The notes: generated by a model not told the origin, from the letters alone. Positions 18,652 through 27,607 are shown, numbered from the stretch's first letter. The stretch: 64,000 bases of DNA from Curtobacterium sp. MCJR17_020 (GCF_003234365.2 NZ_CP126260.1:2914001-2978000), one strand, 5' to 3'. Numbers and translations: made by a program.

Positions 18652-19008
18652 GTGAACCTCGACGTGATCGGAGCCGCGATCGTCTCGATCAGCGGCGCGC
18701 TCTTCGCGACCGCTTCGATCTGGTGTCTGATCGGTCTTTTCCTCAAAACACGAGCAAAGCCTGTGCTCCCAGCAGCTTCCAGAGCCCACCTGTTCACGTC
18801 GGCATTGACGGTCTTCGCCGGGCTCGTGGTCCACATCATCGGCTTCTTCCCCGAAGCCTTCGTGCTCATCTACGCGGGTGCAACGTCAACGCTTGTCGCC
18901 GTCTTCGTCGCACGTACGACGGAACGCACTACTCCCCGCCGGGTCACGGGACCAGCACTACTCACGGCAAGCGGGATCGTCGCGCTCACCATCGGGCTGC
19001 TCATCTGA
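18652..19008 (+). CDS. Small multi-pass membrane protein
   Basis: This 118-residue protein starts at a GTG 3 bp after the monooxygenase stop, so it is co-transcribed. About four hydrophobic segments are visible: residues 5-30, 48-65, 67-85 and 100-118. No family is recognised. The operon position suggests a role linked to the monooxygenase substrate, for example transport or membrane tolerance, but nothing in the sequence proves this. Confidence 0.6.
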   Translation: MNLDVIGAAIVSISGALFATASIWCLIGLFLKTRAKPVLPAASRAHLFTSALTVFAGLVVHIIGFFPEAFVLIYAGATSTLVAVFVARTTERTTPRRVTGPALLTASGIVALTIGLLI

Positions 19009-19249
19009 CCGCTAAACAGTCCCAGGTGGGCGAAAGTACGTGCGCAAGAACGTGCCATTCAGCGTGCTCACCTACAGTGAGGCCGACGGACCCGGCCCGG
19101 CTTGAACGGGCAGCCACCCTCGCCGTGCTGCGGGCAGCACGCACCCTTACCGGATAGATGCGCTTTGTGCGGGTTCACGGCGAGAACAGCGCCTCGGAGA
19201 CGAGGCGCCTGGTGCGAGCGGATTCCGACTCCGTCCCGTCATCCGTGCG

Positions 19250-19864
19250 TCAGCGCGGCCGGCGCCACGTGATCACGTACCGCCACAGCGGGTGTCGGCG
19301 GTACTCGGACCCCATCAGGACCGCATGCACGATGTGCTGGACCTGGGCGTACGAATGCGGTGGCGGCCAGCACGTCGGCGCGGAGTGCTCCCAGTAACCG
19401 CGCCGCCACGAGAACCAACGATGCTGGGCGACACCCGCCACCCCGAGCACGTGATCACGCAGCCGGGTGGGCTTCGCGAGTCCGACGACCACCAGGGCGC
19501 CACCTGGCGCCGTGAGGTCTGCGAGCCGCGCAAGCCCGGCTGACAGGTCCGGCAGGTGGTGCACCGTCGCGACCGAGGCCACCACGTCGAACTGCTGACC
19601 GAAGTCGTGTCTCATCACGTCACCGTGCAGCCAGTGGATCCCGGTGTCGGCGTTCGCAGTGCGGGTGGCGCGCAGAACGTCCGCGTCCAGGTCGATCGCC
19701 GTGACGTCGAACCCCGCGTCGTACAGGTCACGGGCGAGCAGACCGTTGCCGGTCCCGACGTCCAGAGCGGTGCTCGCCCCGTCCGGCACGGCGTCGAGCA
19801 CCCGGGCGTGGAAGTGCGTGTTGTGGTTCCAGCGCCGCTCCGGACTCGGGACGTCCTGGGTCAC
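19250..19864 (-). CDS. Class I SAM-dependent methyltransferase
   Basis: This 204-residue protein has SAM-binding motif I LDVGTGNGL (about residues 34-42), motif II AIDLD, and a post-motif region VASVATVHHLPDLSAGLARL typical of Methyltransf_11-like enzymes. The C-terminal part is rich in Trp, His and Arg. The GTG at 19864 overlaps the stop of the upstream membrane-protein gene (GTGA); the frame stays open further upstream but runs antisense over that gene. The substrate is unknown. Confidence 0.85.
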   Translation of the reverse strand: MTQDVPSPERRWNHNTHFHARVLDAVPDGASTALDVGTGNGLLARDLYDAGFDVTAIDLDADVLRATRTANADTGIHWLHGDVMRHDFGQQFDVVASVATVHHLPDLSAGLARLADLTAPGGALVVVGLAKPTRLRDHVLGVAGVAQHRWFSWRRGYWEHSAPTCWPPPHSYAQVQHIVHAVLMGSEYRRHPLWRYVITWRRPR

Positions 19865-20397
19865 GGGCTGCTGGACTGCGGCACGGTCCAGGTTCCGCGC
19901 AGGGTGGTCAGCAAGTGGTCGATGTTCCGCAGTGCCCGTCGGGTCTCCCAGACGGAGTACGCGCACATCCCCATGAACAACACCAGGATCGCCCACCAGA
20001 ACGGACTGACCGTCAGAGCTGCCCAGACCGAGAAGGCCGCGAAGACGACGACCATGATCGGGACGATGACCCGGTTGTTCCGGTAGCGCTTGCGGGTCGA
20101 CTCGAGCTCGCGGGTCCACACGACGTGGTCGACGTCGTCCGGCAGCTCTCCGGTGCGGACGGCGCGTTGGATGGCGGCTGCGGTCTCCGTTCCGCCAGCT
20201 CGACGCCGGCGGTAGGCGATGAGGAAGCCGAAGAAGATCGTCATGAGGACGGCGTAGAAGAGCGACGCGATCGCGCGGGCGGCCAAACCGCCGCCGTCGG
20301 GGTTCGACGCCAGACCGATGGCGAAGTACAGTCCACCGACCAGGACGAACACGATGGGCAGCAGTGCCGGCAGCGGGAGTCGTCGAAAGCGGTCCAC
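19861..20397 (-). CDS. Membrane protein of unknown function
   Basis: This 178-residue protein has about four transmembrane segments in two pairs: LPALLPIVFVLVGGLYFAIG and a stretch near residues 39-60, then VPIMVVVFAAFSVWAAL and WWAILVLFMGMCAYSV. Between the pairs is a charged cytoplasmic loop (RTGELPDDVDHVVWTRELES). The GTG at 20397 has GAGGAG 5 nt upstream. An ATG at 20484 in the same frame would add 29 residues that look non-coding. It is coupled to the methyltransferase gene; its role is unknown. Confidence 0.75.
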   Translation of the reverse strand: MDRFRRLPLPALLPIVFVLVGGLYFAIGLASNPDGGGLAARAIASLFYAVLMTIFFGFLIAYRRRRAGGTETAAAIQRAVRTGELPDDVDHVVWTRELESTRKRYRNNRVIVPIMVVVFAAFSVWAALTVSPFWWAILVLFMGMCAYSVWETRRALRNIDHLLTTLRGTWTVPQSSSP

Positions 20398-20488
20398 GGT
20401 GTCTCCTCGTCGAATGTTCGAGTGGTCCTCGGTTCCTCCACCATGCCGACGGTGCCCGGGAGGCACCTGAGCGGGCAGCCGCACTCAT

Positions 20489-20544
20489 CGAGTGAGCAGA
20501 AGACGTCGGGTCCCGCGCGGGACCCGACGTCTTCTGCTCACTCG
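20489..20544. repeat. Long perfect hairpin (copy B of a dispersed repeat)
   Basis: Arms 20489-20514 and 20519-20544 are perfect 26 bp complements with a 4-base loop. The arm sequence is the same as that of 12316-12370 over 22 bp. Unlike copy A it lies between divergent genes, 27 bp before the NUDIX start, so it is not an obvious terminator. Confidence 0.85.
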
Positions 20545-20571
20545 ATGCGGCGCGCCTAGGGTGGGCGGGTG

Positions 20572-21285
20572 ATGGACGACGGGCGCGCACGGGCAGCACT
20601 GGCGGAGGTCGCGGCGGCCGGGTGGGGCGACGCCGAGCCGCTCGTCGAACCCGGCGGCACGGCCACCCCGCGGCACGCCGCCGTCCTGATGCTCTTCGGC
20701 GCGCTCGACCGCACCCCCGGCGACCGCCCTGCCCTCGCCGCCGACGTCCCACGCGACCTGGACGTCCTGCTGCTCGCGCGTGCCACGACCCTGCGCGCGC
20801 ACCCGGGCGAGGTCGCGTTCCCCGGCGGACGGATCGACCCGGGCGATGCCGACCCCGTCGCCGCTGCCCTCCGCGAAGCACACGAGGAGACCGGGCTCGA
20901 CCCGACGGGCGTCGAGGTCCTCGGCACGCTGCCCGCGGTGCCGCTGGCGTTCTCGAACCACCTGGTGCGCCCGGTGTTGGGGTGGTGGCGCGAGCCGTCT
21001 CCGATCCGGGTCGTCGACGAGCGCGAGTCGGCCGCGGTGTTCCGGGTCCCCGTGGCGGACCTGCTCGACCCGGCGAACCGCGGGGTCACGGTGATCCGAC
21101 GCGGTGGTCAGGAGTGGCGCGGGCCGGGCTTCACCGTCGATGCGGAGCACGGCGACGACGACGACCACGACGACCACCTGGTGTGGGGGTTCACCGCGAT
21201 GCTGCTGGATGCGCTGTTCGACCGGCTCGGGTGGACCGAGAACTGGGATCGGGAGCGGGAACTGCCGCTCGATCGTCGACACTGA
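20572..21285 (+). CDS. NUDIX hydrolase (probable CoA/nucleotide pyrophosphatase)
   Basis: This 237-residue protein carries the Nudix box in GGRIDPGDADPVAAALREA followed by HEETGLD, fitting GX5EX7REUXEEXGU. The upstream RAHPGEVAFPGG is typical of the NudL/CoA-diphosphatase group, which hydrolyses CoA derivatives to 4'-phosphopantetheine and 3',5'-ADP. GTG at 20569 and ATG at 20572 are both possible. A short acidic/His run (GDDDDHDDH) is unusual. The 3' end overlaps the convergent ROK gene by 95 bp. Confidence 0.88.
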   Translation: MDDGRARAALAEVAAAGWGDAEPLVEPGGTATPRHAAVLMLFGALDRTPGDRPALAADVPRDLDVLLLARATTLRAHPGEVAFPGGRIDPGDADPVAAALREAHEETGLDPTGVEVLGTLPAVPLAFSNHLVRPVLGWWREPSPIRVVDERESAAVFRVPVADLLDPANRGVTVIRRGGQEWRGPGFTVDAEHGDDDDHDDHLVWGFTAMLLDALFDRLGWTENWDRERELPLDRRH

Positions 21286-22447
21286 TCCGGTCGGCACCGC
21301 CCAGCGGGAACGACAGTGGGTCGGCACGGACCGCGTCCACCGCGTGGGCGACGGCCCCGATGACGACGACGTCGCCGCCGAGCGTCGACGCCACCAGGTC
21401 GGGCACGGGGTCGAAGTGCCAGCCGTCGAGCAGGGCACGAGCCCGGTCGATGACGGCGACCGCAGGCTGGGCGATCGCACCCGCAACCACCACGCGGTCG
21501 ATGTCGAGCAGACTGGCGAGCAGGACGCAGACGCGGGCCAGTCGGTCGCCGAGGCGGTCGACGATCGCCAGCGCCACGGTGTCGCCGTCCTGCGCCGCGC
21601 GGAACACGGCGGAGGCGCCGGCGTCCACCGCGAGCGGGCTGCCCGGCCGCACCTCGCCCGCAGCGACGGCCTCGGCGACCAGCGTCCGCGCCGTCGCGCC
21701 GATGCCGTCCGACGACCCGACTCCCTGGACGATGTCGAGCACACGCATCTCCCCCGCGCCGCCGTGGGCACCGCGGAGCAGCACACCGTCGACCACGAGG
21801 CCGCTGCCGAACCGCTCGCCGGAGAGCAGTGCGGCGAACGAGGCGTCCCCCGATGACGGCCGCTCGGCGAGCGCGGCGAGGTTCGCGTCGTTCTCGACCA
21901 CGACGCGGCCGTGCGGGACGGCGTCGGCGAAACCCGGGTTCATCCGGTCCCAGAAGCCGCCGTCGTCCGGCGATGCCCCGCCGGCGTCGACCGGCGCGGG
22001 GATGCCGACCACGGTGACCAGGACGCGGGAGCGGTCGGCACCCGCGGCGGCGAGCGCGTCGTCCACGGTGTCGGCGAGGACTGCGAGCCGGACGGGGACC
22101 TCGAGCCCCGACTCACCGAGTGCTCCTTCGGCTCGACCGAGCACGGTGCCGCGCAGGTCGGCGACGATGGCGGTGACCCGGTGCTGTCCGGCGTCCACGC
22201 CGACGACGACGCCTGCGGCGGTGTCGAGTTCGTAGCGACGGGCGGGCCGACCGATCCGGTACTCCCCGGCGGCACGGGCGTCGTCGAGCTCGTGGAGCCA
22301 GCCGAGCCGGACGAGTTCCTCGCACGCGGCCAGCACGGTCGAGCGGGTCAGGCCGGTGGCGTCGATGGCCTCGGTCGCGGTGAAGGCGCCAGCGTCGAAC
22401 GCGTGCGCGAGCAGTGTCTCGGCGCTCGTTCGACGGGGTGGCGGCAT
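21191..22447 (-). CDS. ROK-family transcriptional repressor
   Basis: This 418-residue protein has an N-terminal winged-helix domain (FTATEAIDATGLTRSTVLAA) and a C-terminal sugar-kinase-like ROK domain. The ROK domain begins GVVVGVDAGQHRVTAIVADL, with VVVENDANLAAL in the middle and a GAHGGAGEM segment. The usual ROK zinc motif CxCGxxGC is not seen, so zinc binding may be lost. It is divergent from the alpha-glucoside transport operon and probably represses it in response to a glucose-type sugar. The last about 30 residues are low complexity and antisense to the NUDIX gene. Confidence 0.88.
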   Translation of the reverse strand: MPPPRRTSAETLLAHAFDAGAFTATEAIDATGLTRSTVLAACEELVRLGWLHELDDARAAGEYRIGRPARRYELDTAAGVVVGVDAGQHRVTAIVADLRGTVLGRAEGALGESGLEVPVRLAVLADTVDDALAAAGADRSRVLVTVVGIPAPVDAGGASPDDGGFWDRMNPGFADAVPHGRVVVENDANLAALAERPSSGDASFAALLSGERFGSGLVVDGVLLRGAHGGAGEMRVLDIVQGVGSSDGIGATARTLVAEAVAAGEVRPGSPLAVDAGASAVFRAAQDGDTVALAIVDRLGDRLARVCVLLASLLDIDRVVVAGAIAQPAVAVIDRARALLDGWHFDPVPDLVASTLGGDVVVIGAVAHAVDAVRADPLSFPLGGADRISVDDRAAVPAPDPSSRSTRAGRTAHPAASR

Positions 22448-22475
22448 GCCGTGACCTTACCGCGCAGCGAGTTCC

Positions 22476-22504
22476 TTGCGTAATTAGATTTTGTCGCTAG
22501 ATTT
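22476..22504 (+). promoter_or_regulatory. Promoter of the alpha-glucoside transporter operon
   Basis: TTGCGT (22476-22481), a 16 bp spacer and TAGATT (22498-22503) form a plausible promoter in an AT-rich patch of the divergent ROK / binding-protein gap. TAGATTT occurs twice, at 22485-22491 and 22498-22504, 13 bp apart. That makes it a candidate half-site pair for the ROK repressor. Confidence 0.5.
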
Positions 22505-22579
22505 AGTCCCGCGGCCGGCATCGGAGCCGATCGCAGGACGGAACGGCAGGGCTGCCGGGTCCGGACGGACGGAGACGAC

Positions 22580-23878
22580 GTGCAACCACACGCCACGACC
22601 AGGACGGCGGCATCGGTGAGCCGACGCTCGTTCCTGCTCGGAGCCGGCGGCATCGGAGCGGGCCTCGCGCTCGCCGGGTGCGCCCCGATCGGGTCCTCGA
22701 GCGCCAAGCCGGAGACCATCACGTTCTACGTCTCGAAGCCCGAGGTCATCGGGTACTTCGACGGCGTCATCGCGCAGTTCCACGACAGCCAGTCGAAGGT
22801 GCGGGTCGTCCGCGACTCGACCTCGAGCATGTCCGCGAACTTCGTCCGGAACCGGCCGCCGGACCTCGGCTGCTGGAACTACAACTTCTCGGTCGTGCCG
22901 TTCGTCGAGCACGGAGCCCTGACGGACCTCTCCGACCTGTCGCAGGCCGACACGATCAACCCGGACCTGTGGCCGCTCATGCAGCAGACCGCCGACTACC
23001 CGGGTCGCAAGAGCGCGCTGCCGTACTCGGTGACCGCCGCCTCGGTGATCTACAACAAGGCACTGTTCGCCGAGCACGGGCTCGAGGTGCCGACGACCTG
23101 GAGCGAGTTCGCCGATCTCTGCGGGCGCCTGCAGCAGGCCGGCATCGCCCCGATCTACGGGACGTTCAAGGACAACTGGACGATCGCGCAGGGCATGTTC
23201 GACTACACGGTCGGTGGTGCGATCGACACCCCGAAGACGTTCGACGCACTGCGACGCGAGGGCACGAGCGTCGGCAAGGACTCGTCGGTGTCGTTCGAGA
23301 AGGACCTGCGGACACCGATGGAACGCATGACCCAGCTGCGGGCATGGCACCAGGACGGTGCCGCCAGCCGCGGGTACGGCGACGGCAACCTCGCGTTCGC
23401 ACAGGGCAAGGCCGCGATGTACCTGCAGGGGCCGTGGGCGCTCGGCGAGATCGCCAAGACGAACAAGGACATGGACCTCGGCACGTTCCCGCTGCCCGTC
23501 ACCGACGACGCCGCGGACAACAAGGTGCGGGTGAACGTCGACCTGGCGCTCTGGATCCCGGAGGCGTCCCGCAAGCAGGAGGCCGCCCGCGAGTTCCTGA
23601 CGTTCCTGATGCAGTCGAAGGTCAACGACAAGTACAACGCCGACAACAACGGCTTCGGTGTCCGCAAGGACGCTCCCCCGGCGTCGAACCCGGCGCTGAC
23701 CGGCATGCAGTCGTACTACGACGACGCCGCCTTCTACCTCGGTGCGTCGCAGCTCATCCCCGCCGAGATCCCGGTCGCGAACTACGCGCAGTCGATCGCC
23801 TTCGGCGGCGACCCGCAGCGCCAGCTCCGCACCCTCGACGCCGACTGGGCGCGTCTCGCGCTCCGCACTGCCGCGTAA
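22580..23878 (+). CDS. Sugar ABC transporter substrate-binding lipoprotein
   Basis: This 432-residue binding protein starts at a GTG. The N-terminus carries a twin-arginine motif (SRRSFLLGAGG) and a lipobox LALAGC, so the mature protein should be exported folded by Tat and anchored by a lipidated Cys near residue 34. The two-lobed CUT1 SBP fold is indicated by VPTTWSEFADLCGRL and YLQGPWALGEI. It is followed by two permeases and a GH13 glucosidase, so an alpha-glucoside ligand (isomaltose, maltose or similar) is inferred. Confidence 0.92.
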   Translation: MQPHATTRTAASVSRRSFLLGAGGIGAGLALAGCAPIGSSSAKPETITFYVSKPEVIGYFDGVIAQFHDSQSKVRVVRDSTSSMSANFVRNRPPDLGCWNYNFSVVPFVEHGALTDLSDLSQADTINPDLWPLMQQTADYPGRKSALPYSVTAASVIYNKALFAEHGLEVPTTWSEFADLCGRLQQAGIAPIYGTFKDNWTIAQGMFDYTVGGAIDTPKTFDALRREGTSVGKDSSVSFEKDLRTPMERMTQLRAWHQDGAASRGYGDGNLAFAQGKAAMYLQGPWALGEIAKTNKDMDLGTFPLPVTDDAADNKVRVNVDLALWIPEASRKQEAAREFLTFLMQSKVNDKYNADNNGFGVRKDAPPASNPALTGMQSYYDDAAFYLGASQLIPAEIPVANYAQSIAFGGDPQRQLRTLDADWARLALRTAA

Positions 23879-23889
23879 GGAGACGTCCC

Positions 23890-24837
23890 ATGGCAACCAC
23901 GACCACCGAAGCCATCACGACGGCGGACCGCCGCCGACGGGGCGGAGCCGCCCCGGGCCTCCAGTCCGTCACCCACAAGCGGAAGCGGATCGAACCGCTC
24001 TTCCTCGCCTTCTTGCTCCCCACCCTGCTGCTCTTCACGCTCGCCATCACGCTGCCGGCCGTGATGGGCATCGTGCTCAGCTTCACGAACTCCGTCGGCT
24101 TCGGTGAGTTCCGCTTCATCGGACTCACGAACTACGTCGCGGTGTTCTCCGACCCCGCGATCCTGCAGGCGTACCTGTTCACCCTCGGGTTCTCACTCGT
24201 CACCGTGATCGTCGTGAACGCGGTCGCGTTCCTGCTCGCCATCGCCCTGACCTCGAAGATCCGCGGCAAGATCGCCCTCCGCGCGGTGTTCGTGCTGCCG
24301 ATGGTCATCTCGGGCATCGTCATCGCGTACGTGTTCTCGTTCCTGTTCGCGAACAGCCTGCCGGCCCTGGCCAGTGCCATCGGATTCGGTCCGCTCGAGC
24401 AGAGCATCCTGGCGAACCCCGACCTGGCGTGGGTCGCCATCGTGATCGTCACCGCGTGGCAGGCGATCCCGTCGACGCTCCTCATCTACATCGCCGGGGT
24501 GCTGTCCATCCCCGGCGAGGTCTACGAGGCAGCGGCCCTCGACGGCGCGAGCGCGTGGCGTCAGCTGATCTCGATCACCGCGCCGCTGACGGCCGGCTAC
24601 ATCCTGATCAACCTGGTGATCGGGTTCAAGAACTTCCTGAACTCGTACGACATCATCGTCGGCCTGACCGACGGTGGCCCCGGCACCTCGACCACGAGCG
24701 TCGCGATGTCGATCTTCAAGGGCTTCAACGGCGGCGACTACGCCTACCAGATGGCCAACGCCACGATCTTCTTCATCATCGCGGTCGTCATCGCCGTGAT
24801 CCAGCTGCGGGCGACCCGCGGGAAGGCAGCGCTCTGA
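23890..24837 (+). CDS. CUT1-family sugar ABC transporter permease (MalF type)
   Basis: This 315-residue permease starts at an ATG with AAGGAGACG 4 nt upstream. The N-terminus is basic and Thr-rich, the first membrane segment is FLLPTLLLFTLAITLPAVMG, and the EAA loop reads EVYEAAALDGASAW. It overlaps the next permease by one base (TGATG). It forms half of the channel for the binding protein encoded 11 bp upstream. No ATPase gene is present in the operon, as in the rhamnose importer, so a shared ATPase encoded elsewhere is likely. Confidence 0.94.
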   Translation: MATTTTEAITTADRRRRGGAAPGLQSVTHKRKRIEPLFLAFLLPTLLLFTLAITLPAVMGIVLSFTNSVGFGEFRFIGLTNYVAVFSDPAILQAYLFTLGFSLVTVIVVNAVAFLLAIALTSKIRGKIALRAVFVLPMVISGIVIAYVFSFLFANSLPALASAIGFGPLEQSILANPDLAWVAIVIVTAWQAIPSTLLIYIAGVLSIPGEVYEAAALDGASAWRQLISITAPLTAGYILINLVIGFKNFLNSYDIIVGLTDGGPGTSTTSVAMSIFKGFNGGDYAYQMANATIFFIIAVVIAVIQLRATRGKAAL

Positions 24838-25742
24838 TGACCATCCAGACACCCCTCCGTCCGGGGACGACGAAGACGGGCAGCATCAGATCGGTCGACG
24901 CCGACCGGACCGCCGGCCGCCGGGGCGGCCGGTCCAACTGGCCCGTCACCGTCGTCCTCGTGCTCTGCGCGCTCTCGATCCTGGTGCCGCTCTACGTCAC
25001 CCTGACGATGGCGTTCAAGACGACCGGCCAGGCCGTCGACGGCAACGCGTTCTCGCTGCCGGCACCGTTCAGTGTCGACGGATTCGTGCAGGCGTGGGAG
25101 CTCACCGACTTCCCGCGGGCGTTCGGCGTCTCGGTGCTCGTCGCCGCGATCACCGTCGTCGGCACGATCCTGCTCGCGTCGTTCACGGCGTTCGCGATCG
25201 CCCGGAACTGGGACCGTCGGCTGTTCCGCTGGTCGTTCTTCTACCTGCTCGCCGCCATGTTCCTGCCGTTCCCGGTGCTCGCGCTGTCGCAGGTGAAGCT
25301 CACCGGCCTCGCACACCTGGACAACCCGTTCGGCGTCGCGCTGCTGCACGTCATGTTCCAGCTGTCGTTCAGCGTGCTGCTGTTCACCGCGTTCCTGCGG
25401 TCGATCCCGGCCGAGCTCGAGGAGAGCGCTCGCATCGACGGCGCGAGCACCGGCCAGGTGTTCTGGCGGCTCGTGTTCCCGCTGCTGGCACCGATGAGCG
25501 CGACCGTCGGCATCTTCGCGTTCCTGGCGTCGTGGAACGACTTCGTGATGCCGTCGCTGATCACCTCGGACCCGGCGTTGCAGACCCTGCCGGTGCTGCA
25601 GCAGATGTTCCAGACCCAGTTCAGCAACAACTACAACGTGTCGTTCGCCTCGTACCTGATGGCGATGGCCCCGGCGATCATCGTCTACCTCGTCACCCAG
25701 CGATGGGTGATGGCCGGTGTGACCCAGGGCGCCATCAAGTGA
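24837..25742 (+). CDS. CUT1-family sugar ABC transporter permease (MalG type)
   Basis: This 301-residue permease has the ATG at 24837 overlapping the TGA of the previous gene. The N-terminal 35 residues are hydrophilic; the first membrane helix is VTVVLVLCALSILVPLYVTL. The EAA loop is ELEESARIDGASTGQ, and the C-terminus ends QRWVMAGVTQGAIK, the usual MalG-like tail. It is the partner of the MalF-type protein upstream and is coupled by GTGA to the glucosidase gene. Confidence 0.94.
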   Translation: MTIQTPLRPGTTKTGSIRSVDADRTAGRRGGRSNWPVTVVLVLCALSILVPLYVTLTMAFKTTGQAVDGNAFSLPAPFSVDGFVQAWELTDFPRAFGVSVLVAAITVVGTILLASFTAFAIARNWDRRLFRWSFFYLLAAMFLPFPVLALSQVKLTGLAHLDNPFGVALLHVMFQLSFSVLLFTAFLRSIPAELEESARIDGASTGQVFWRLVFPLLAPMSATVGIFAFLASWNDFVMPSLITSDPALQTLPVLQQMFQTQFSNNYNVSFASYLMAMAPAIIVYLVTQRWVMAGVTQGAIK

Positions 25743-27472
25743 GCAAGACGACCGACCCGGCCGGTACGACCGAACCGACCGACACCGCCACGAACATCGA
25801 AAGGCCCGTCGTGACCGACACCCTCGCCCAGCCCGCCACCACCAGCGCCGACGAGACCTGGTGGCGCCAGGCGAGCGTCTACCAGATCTACCCCCGCTCC
25901 TTCGCGGACGCGAACGGCGACGGCATCGGCGACCTGCCCGGCATCACCGAACGCGTGCCGTACCTGGCGTCGCTCGGTGTCGAGGCCGTCTGGCTCAGCC
26001 CGTTCTACCCGTCCGCCCTCGCCGACGGCGGCTACGACGTCGACGACTACCGCGACGTCGACCCGAAGCTCGGCACGCTCGACGACTTCGACCGGATGGT
26101 CGAGGCGCTGCACGCCGCCGGCATCCGGGTGATCGTCGACGTGGTGCCGAACCACACGAGCGACCGGCACGAGTGGTTCCGCGAGGCCCTCGCCGCGCCG
26201 AAGGGCTCCCCCGCCCGCGACCGCTACGTCTTCCGCGACGGCACCGGGCCGTCCGGCGAACAGGCTCCGGCCGACTGGATCTCGATCTTCGGCGGCCCGG
26301 CGTGGACCGCGGTCGGCGACGGCCAGTGGTACCTGCACTCCTTCGCCAAGGAGCAGCCCGACCTCAACTGGGCGAACCGCGAGGTCCGCGACGACTTCCT
26401 GCACACCCTGCGCTTCTGGTCGGACCGCGGCGTCGACGGCTTCCGCATCGACGTCGCCCACGGGCTCGCGAAGGACCTGCCGTCCGGGGCCCTGCCGACC
26501 TGGGAGGAGCTCGCAGAGATCCCGAAGGACGGCTCGCACCCGCTGTGGGACCGCGACGACGTGCACGAGATCTACGCCGAGTGGCGGACCGTGTTCAACG
26601 AGTACACCCCGGCACGTACCGCGGTCGCCGAGGCCTGGGTCGCCGCCGACCGCCGCGCCCGGTACGCCAGCGCCGACGGTCTGGGGCAGGCGTTCAACTT
26701 CGACCTGCTCGAGGCCGACTTCGACGCCGGGTCGTTCAAGGAGATCATCGAGTTCAACCTCGGTCTGGCCGAGCAGTCCGGCTCGTCGACCACGTGGGTG
26801 TTCTCGAACCACGACGTCGTCCGGCACGCGACCCGCTACGCGCTGCCGGCGCGGAACGGCTCCCCCGACAAGCAGGGCGCCGCGTGGCTGCTCGCCGGCG
26901 GTTCGCAGGAGGCCCTCGACCGACCGCTGGGGCTGCGCCGAGCGCAGGCCGCGACCCTGCTCGAGCTCGCGCTGCCCGGCTCCGCCTACCTGTACCAGGG
27001 CGAGGAGCTCGGTCTGCACGAGGTCGGCGACATCCCCGACGCCGACCGCCAGGACCCCGCGTTCTTCCGGAACCCGGGCGTCGACGTCGGCCGCGACGGC
27101 TGCCGTGTCCCGATCCCGTGGACCCGGTCCGGCCCGTCGTTCGGCTTCGGCTCCGGGACCGCGCACCTGCCGCAGCCGGCGTGGTTCGCGGACGCCAGCG
27201 TCGAGGCCGAGGACACCGACCCCGACTCGACCCTGAACCTGTACCGGAAGGCCCTCGGGCTGCGCGGGCAGCTGCAGTCCGAGGAGCACCTGGAGTGGCT
27301 CGAGACCGGCCGCGACGACGTGCTCGCGTTCCGACGCCCGAACGGGTGGACGAGCGTGACGGTGTTCGGTGACGGGCCCTACGAACTCCCCGCCGGCGAG
27401 CTGCTGCTCGCCTCGGCACCGGTGGCAGACGGTGCCCTCACGGGCGTGGGGACGGCCTGGTTGCGTTCCTGA
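25739..27472 (+). CDS. Alpha-glucosidase, glycoside hydrolase family 13
   Basis: This 577-residue cytoplasmic enzyme is of the oligo-1,6-glucosidase / alpha-glucosidase group. Landmarks are WWRQASVYQIYPRSFAD, VVPNHTSD, nucleophile D238 in GFRIDVAH, acid/base E298 in AVAEAWV, and transition-state D359 in FSNHDVVRH. The GTG at 25739 overlaps the permease stop. A GTG at 25811, with GAAAGG upstream, would give 553 residues and remove a Thr-rich leader, and is about as likely. It hydrolyses the alpha-glucosides delivered by the importer. Confidence 0.93.
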   Translation: MSKTTDPAGTTEPTDTATNIERPVVTDTLAQPATTSADETWWRQASVYQIYPRSFADANGDGIGDLPGITERVPYLASLGVEAVWLSPFYPSALADGGYDVDDYRDVDPKLGTLDDFDRMVEALHAAGIRVIVDVVPNHTSDRHEWFREALAAPKGSPARDRYVFRDGTGPSGEQAPADWISIFGGPAWTAVGDGQWYLHSFAKEQPDLNWANREVRDDFLHTLRFWSDRGVDGFRIDVAHGLAKDLPSGALPTWEELAEIPKDGSHPLWDRDDVHEIYAEWRTVFNEYTPARTAVAEAWVAADRRARYASADGLGQAFNFDLLEADFDAGSFKEIIEFNLGLAEQSGSSTTWVFSNHDVVRHATRYALPARNGSPDKQGAAWLLAGGSQEALDRPLGLRRAQAATLLELALPGSAYLYQGEELGLHEVGDIPDADRQDPAFFRNPGVDVGRDGCRVPIPWTRSGPSFGFGSGTAHLPQPAWFADASVEAEDTDPDSTLNLYRKALGLRGQLQSEEHLEWLETGRDDVLAFRRPNGWTSVTVFGDGPYELPAGELLLASAPVADGALTGVGTAWLRS

Positions 27473-27482
27473 CGCAGGGTGC

Positions 27483-27607
27483 GCGTCGTGGACGCGACCA
27501 GGTGGCGGACGGGCGCGCCCCGCTCGGCGGGGCGTCGTGGACGCGACCAGGTGGCGGACGGGCGCGCCCCGCTCGGCGGCAATGCGAAGCATTGCGCGGG
27601 GCGCGCC
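27483..27607. repeat. 49 bp tandem duplication ending in a nested hairpin
   Basis: A 48 bp unit at 27483-27530 is repeated identically at 27532-27579 (period 49). The second copy ends in a nested inverted repeat: 27561-27572 with 27596-27607, enclosing CAATGC-GAA-GCATTG at 27580-27594. It lies 10 bp after the glucosidase stop and probably ends the operon. The rest of the 255 bp gap shows nothing else. Confidence 0.8.

Noticed and set aside
19075..19157. Short open stretch ending in RLERAATLAVLRAARTLTG just after the accessory block
   Set aside because: It looks like a protein C-terminus, perhaps from a gene cut by the insertion, but it is too short and I cannot find the matching N-terminus before 13450.
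19865..20881. Upstream extension of the methyltransferase frame
   Set aside because: It covers the membrane-protein gene and is Arg/Pro-rich; the GTG at 19864 with the GTGA overlap is the real start.
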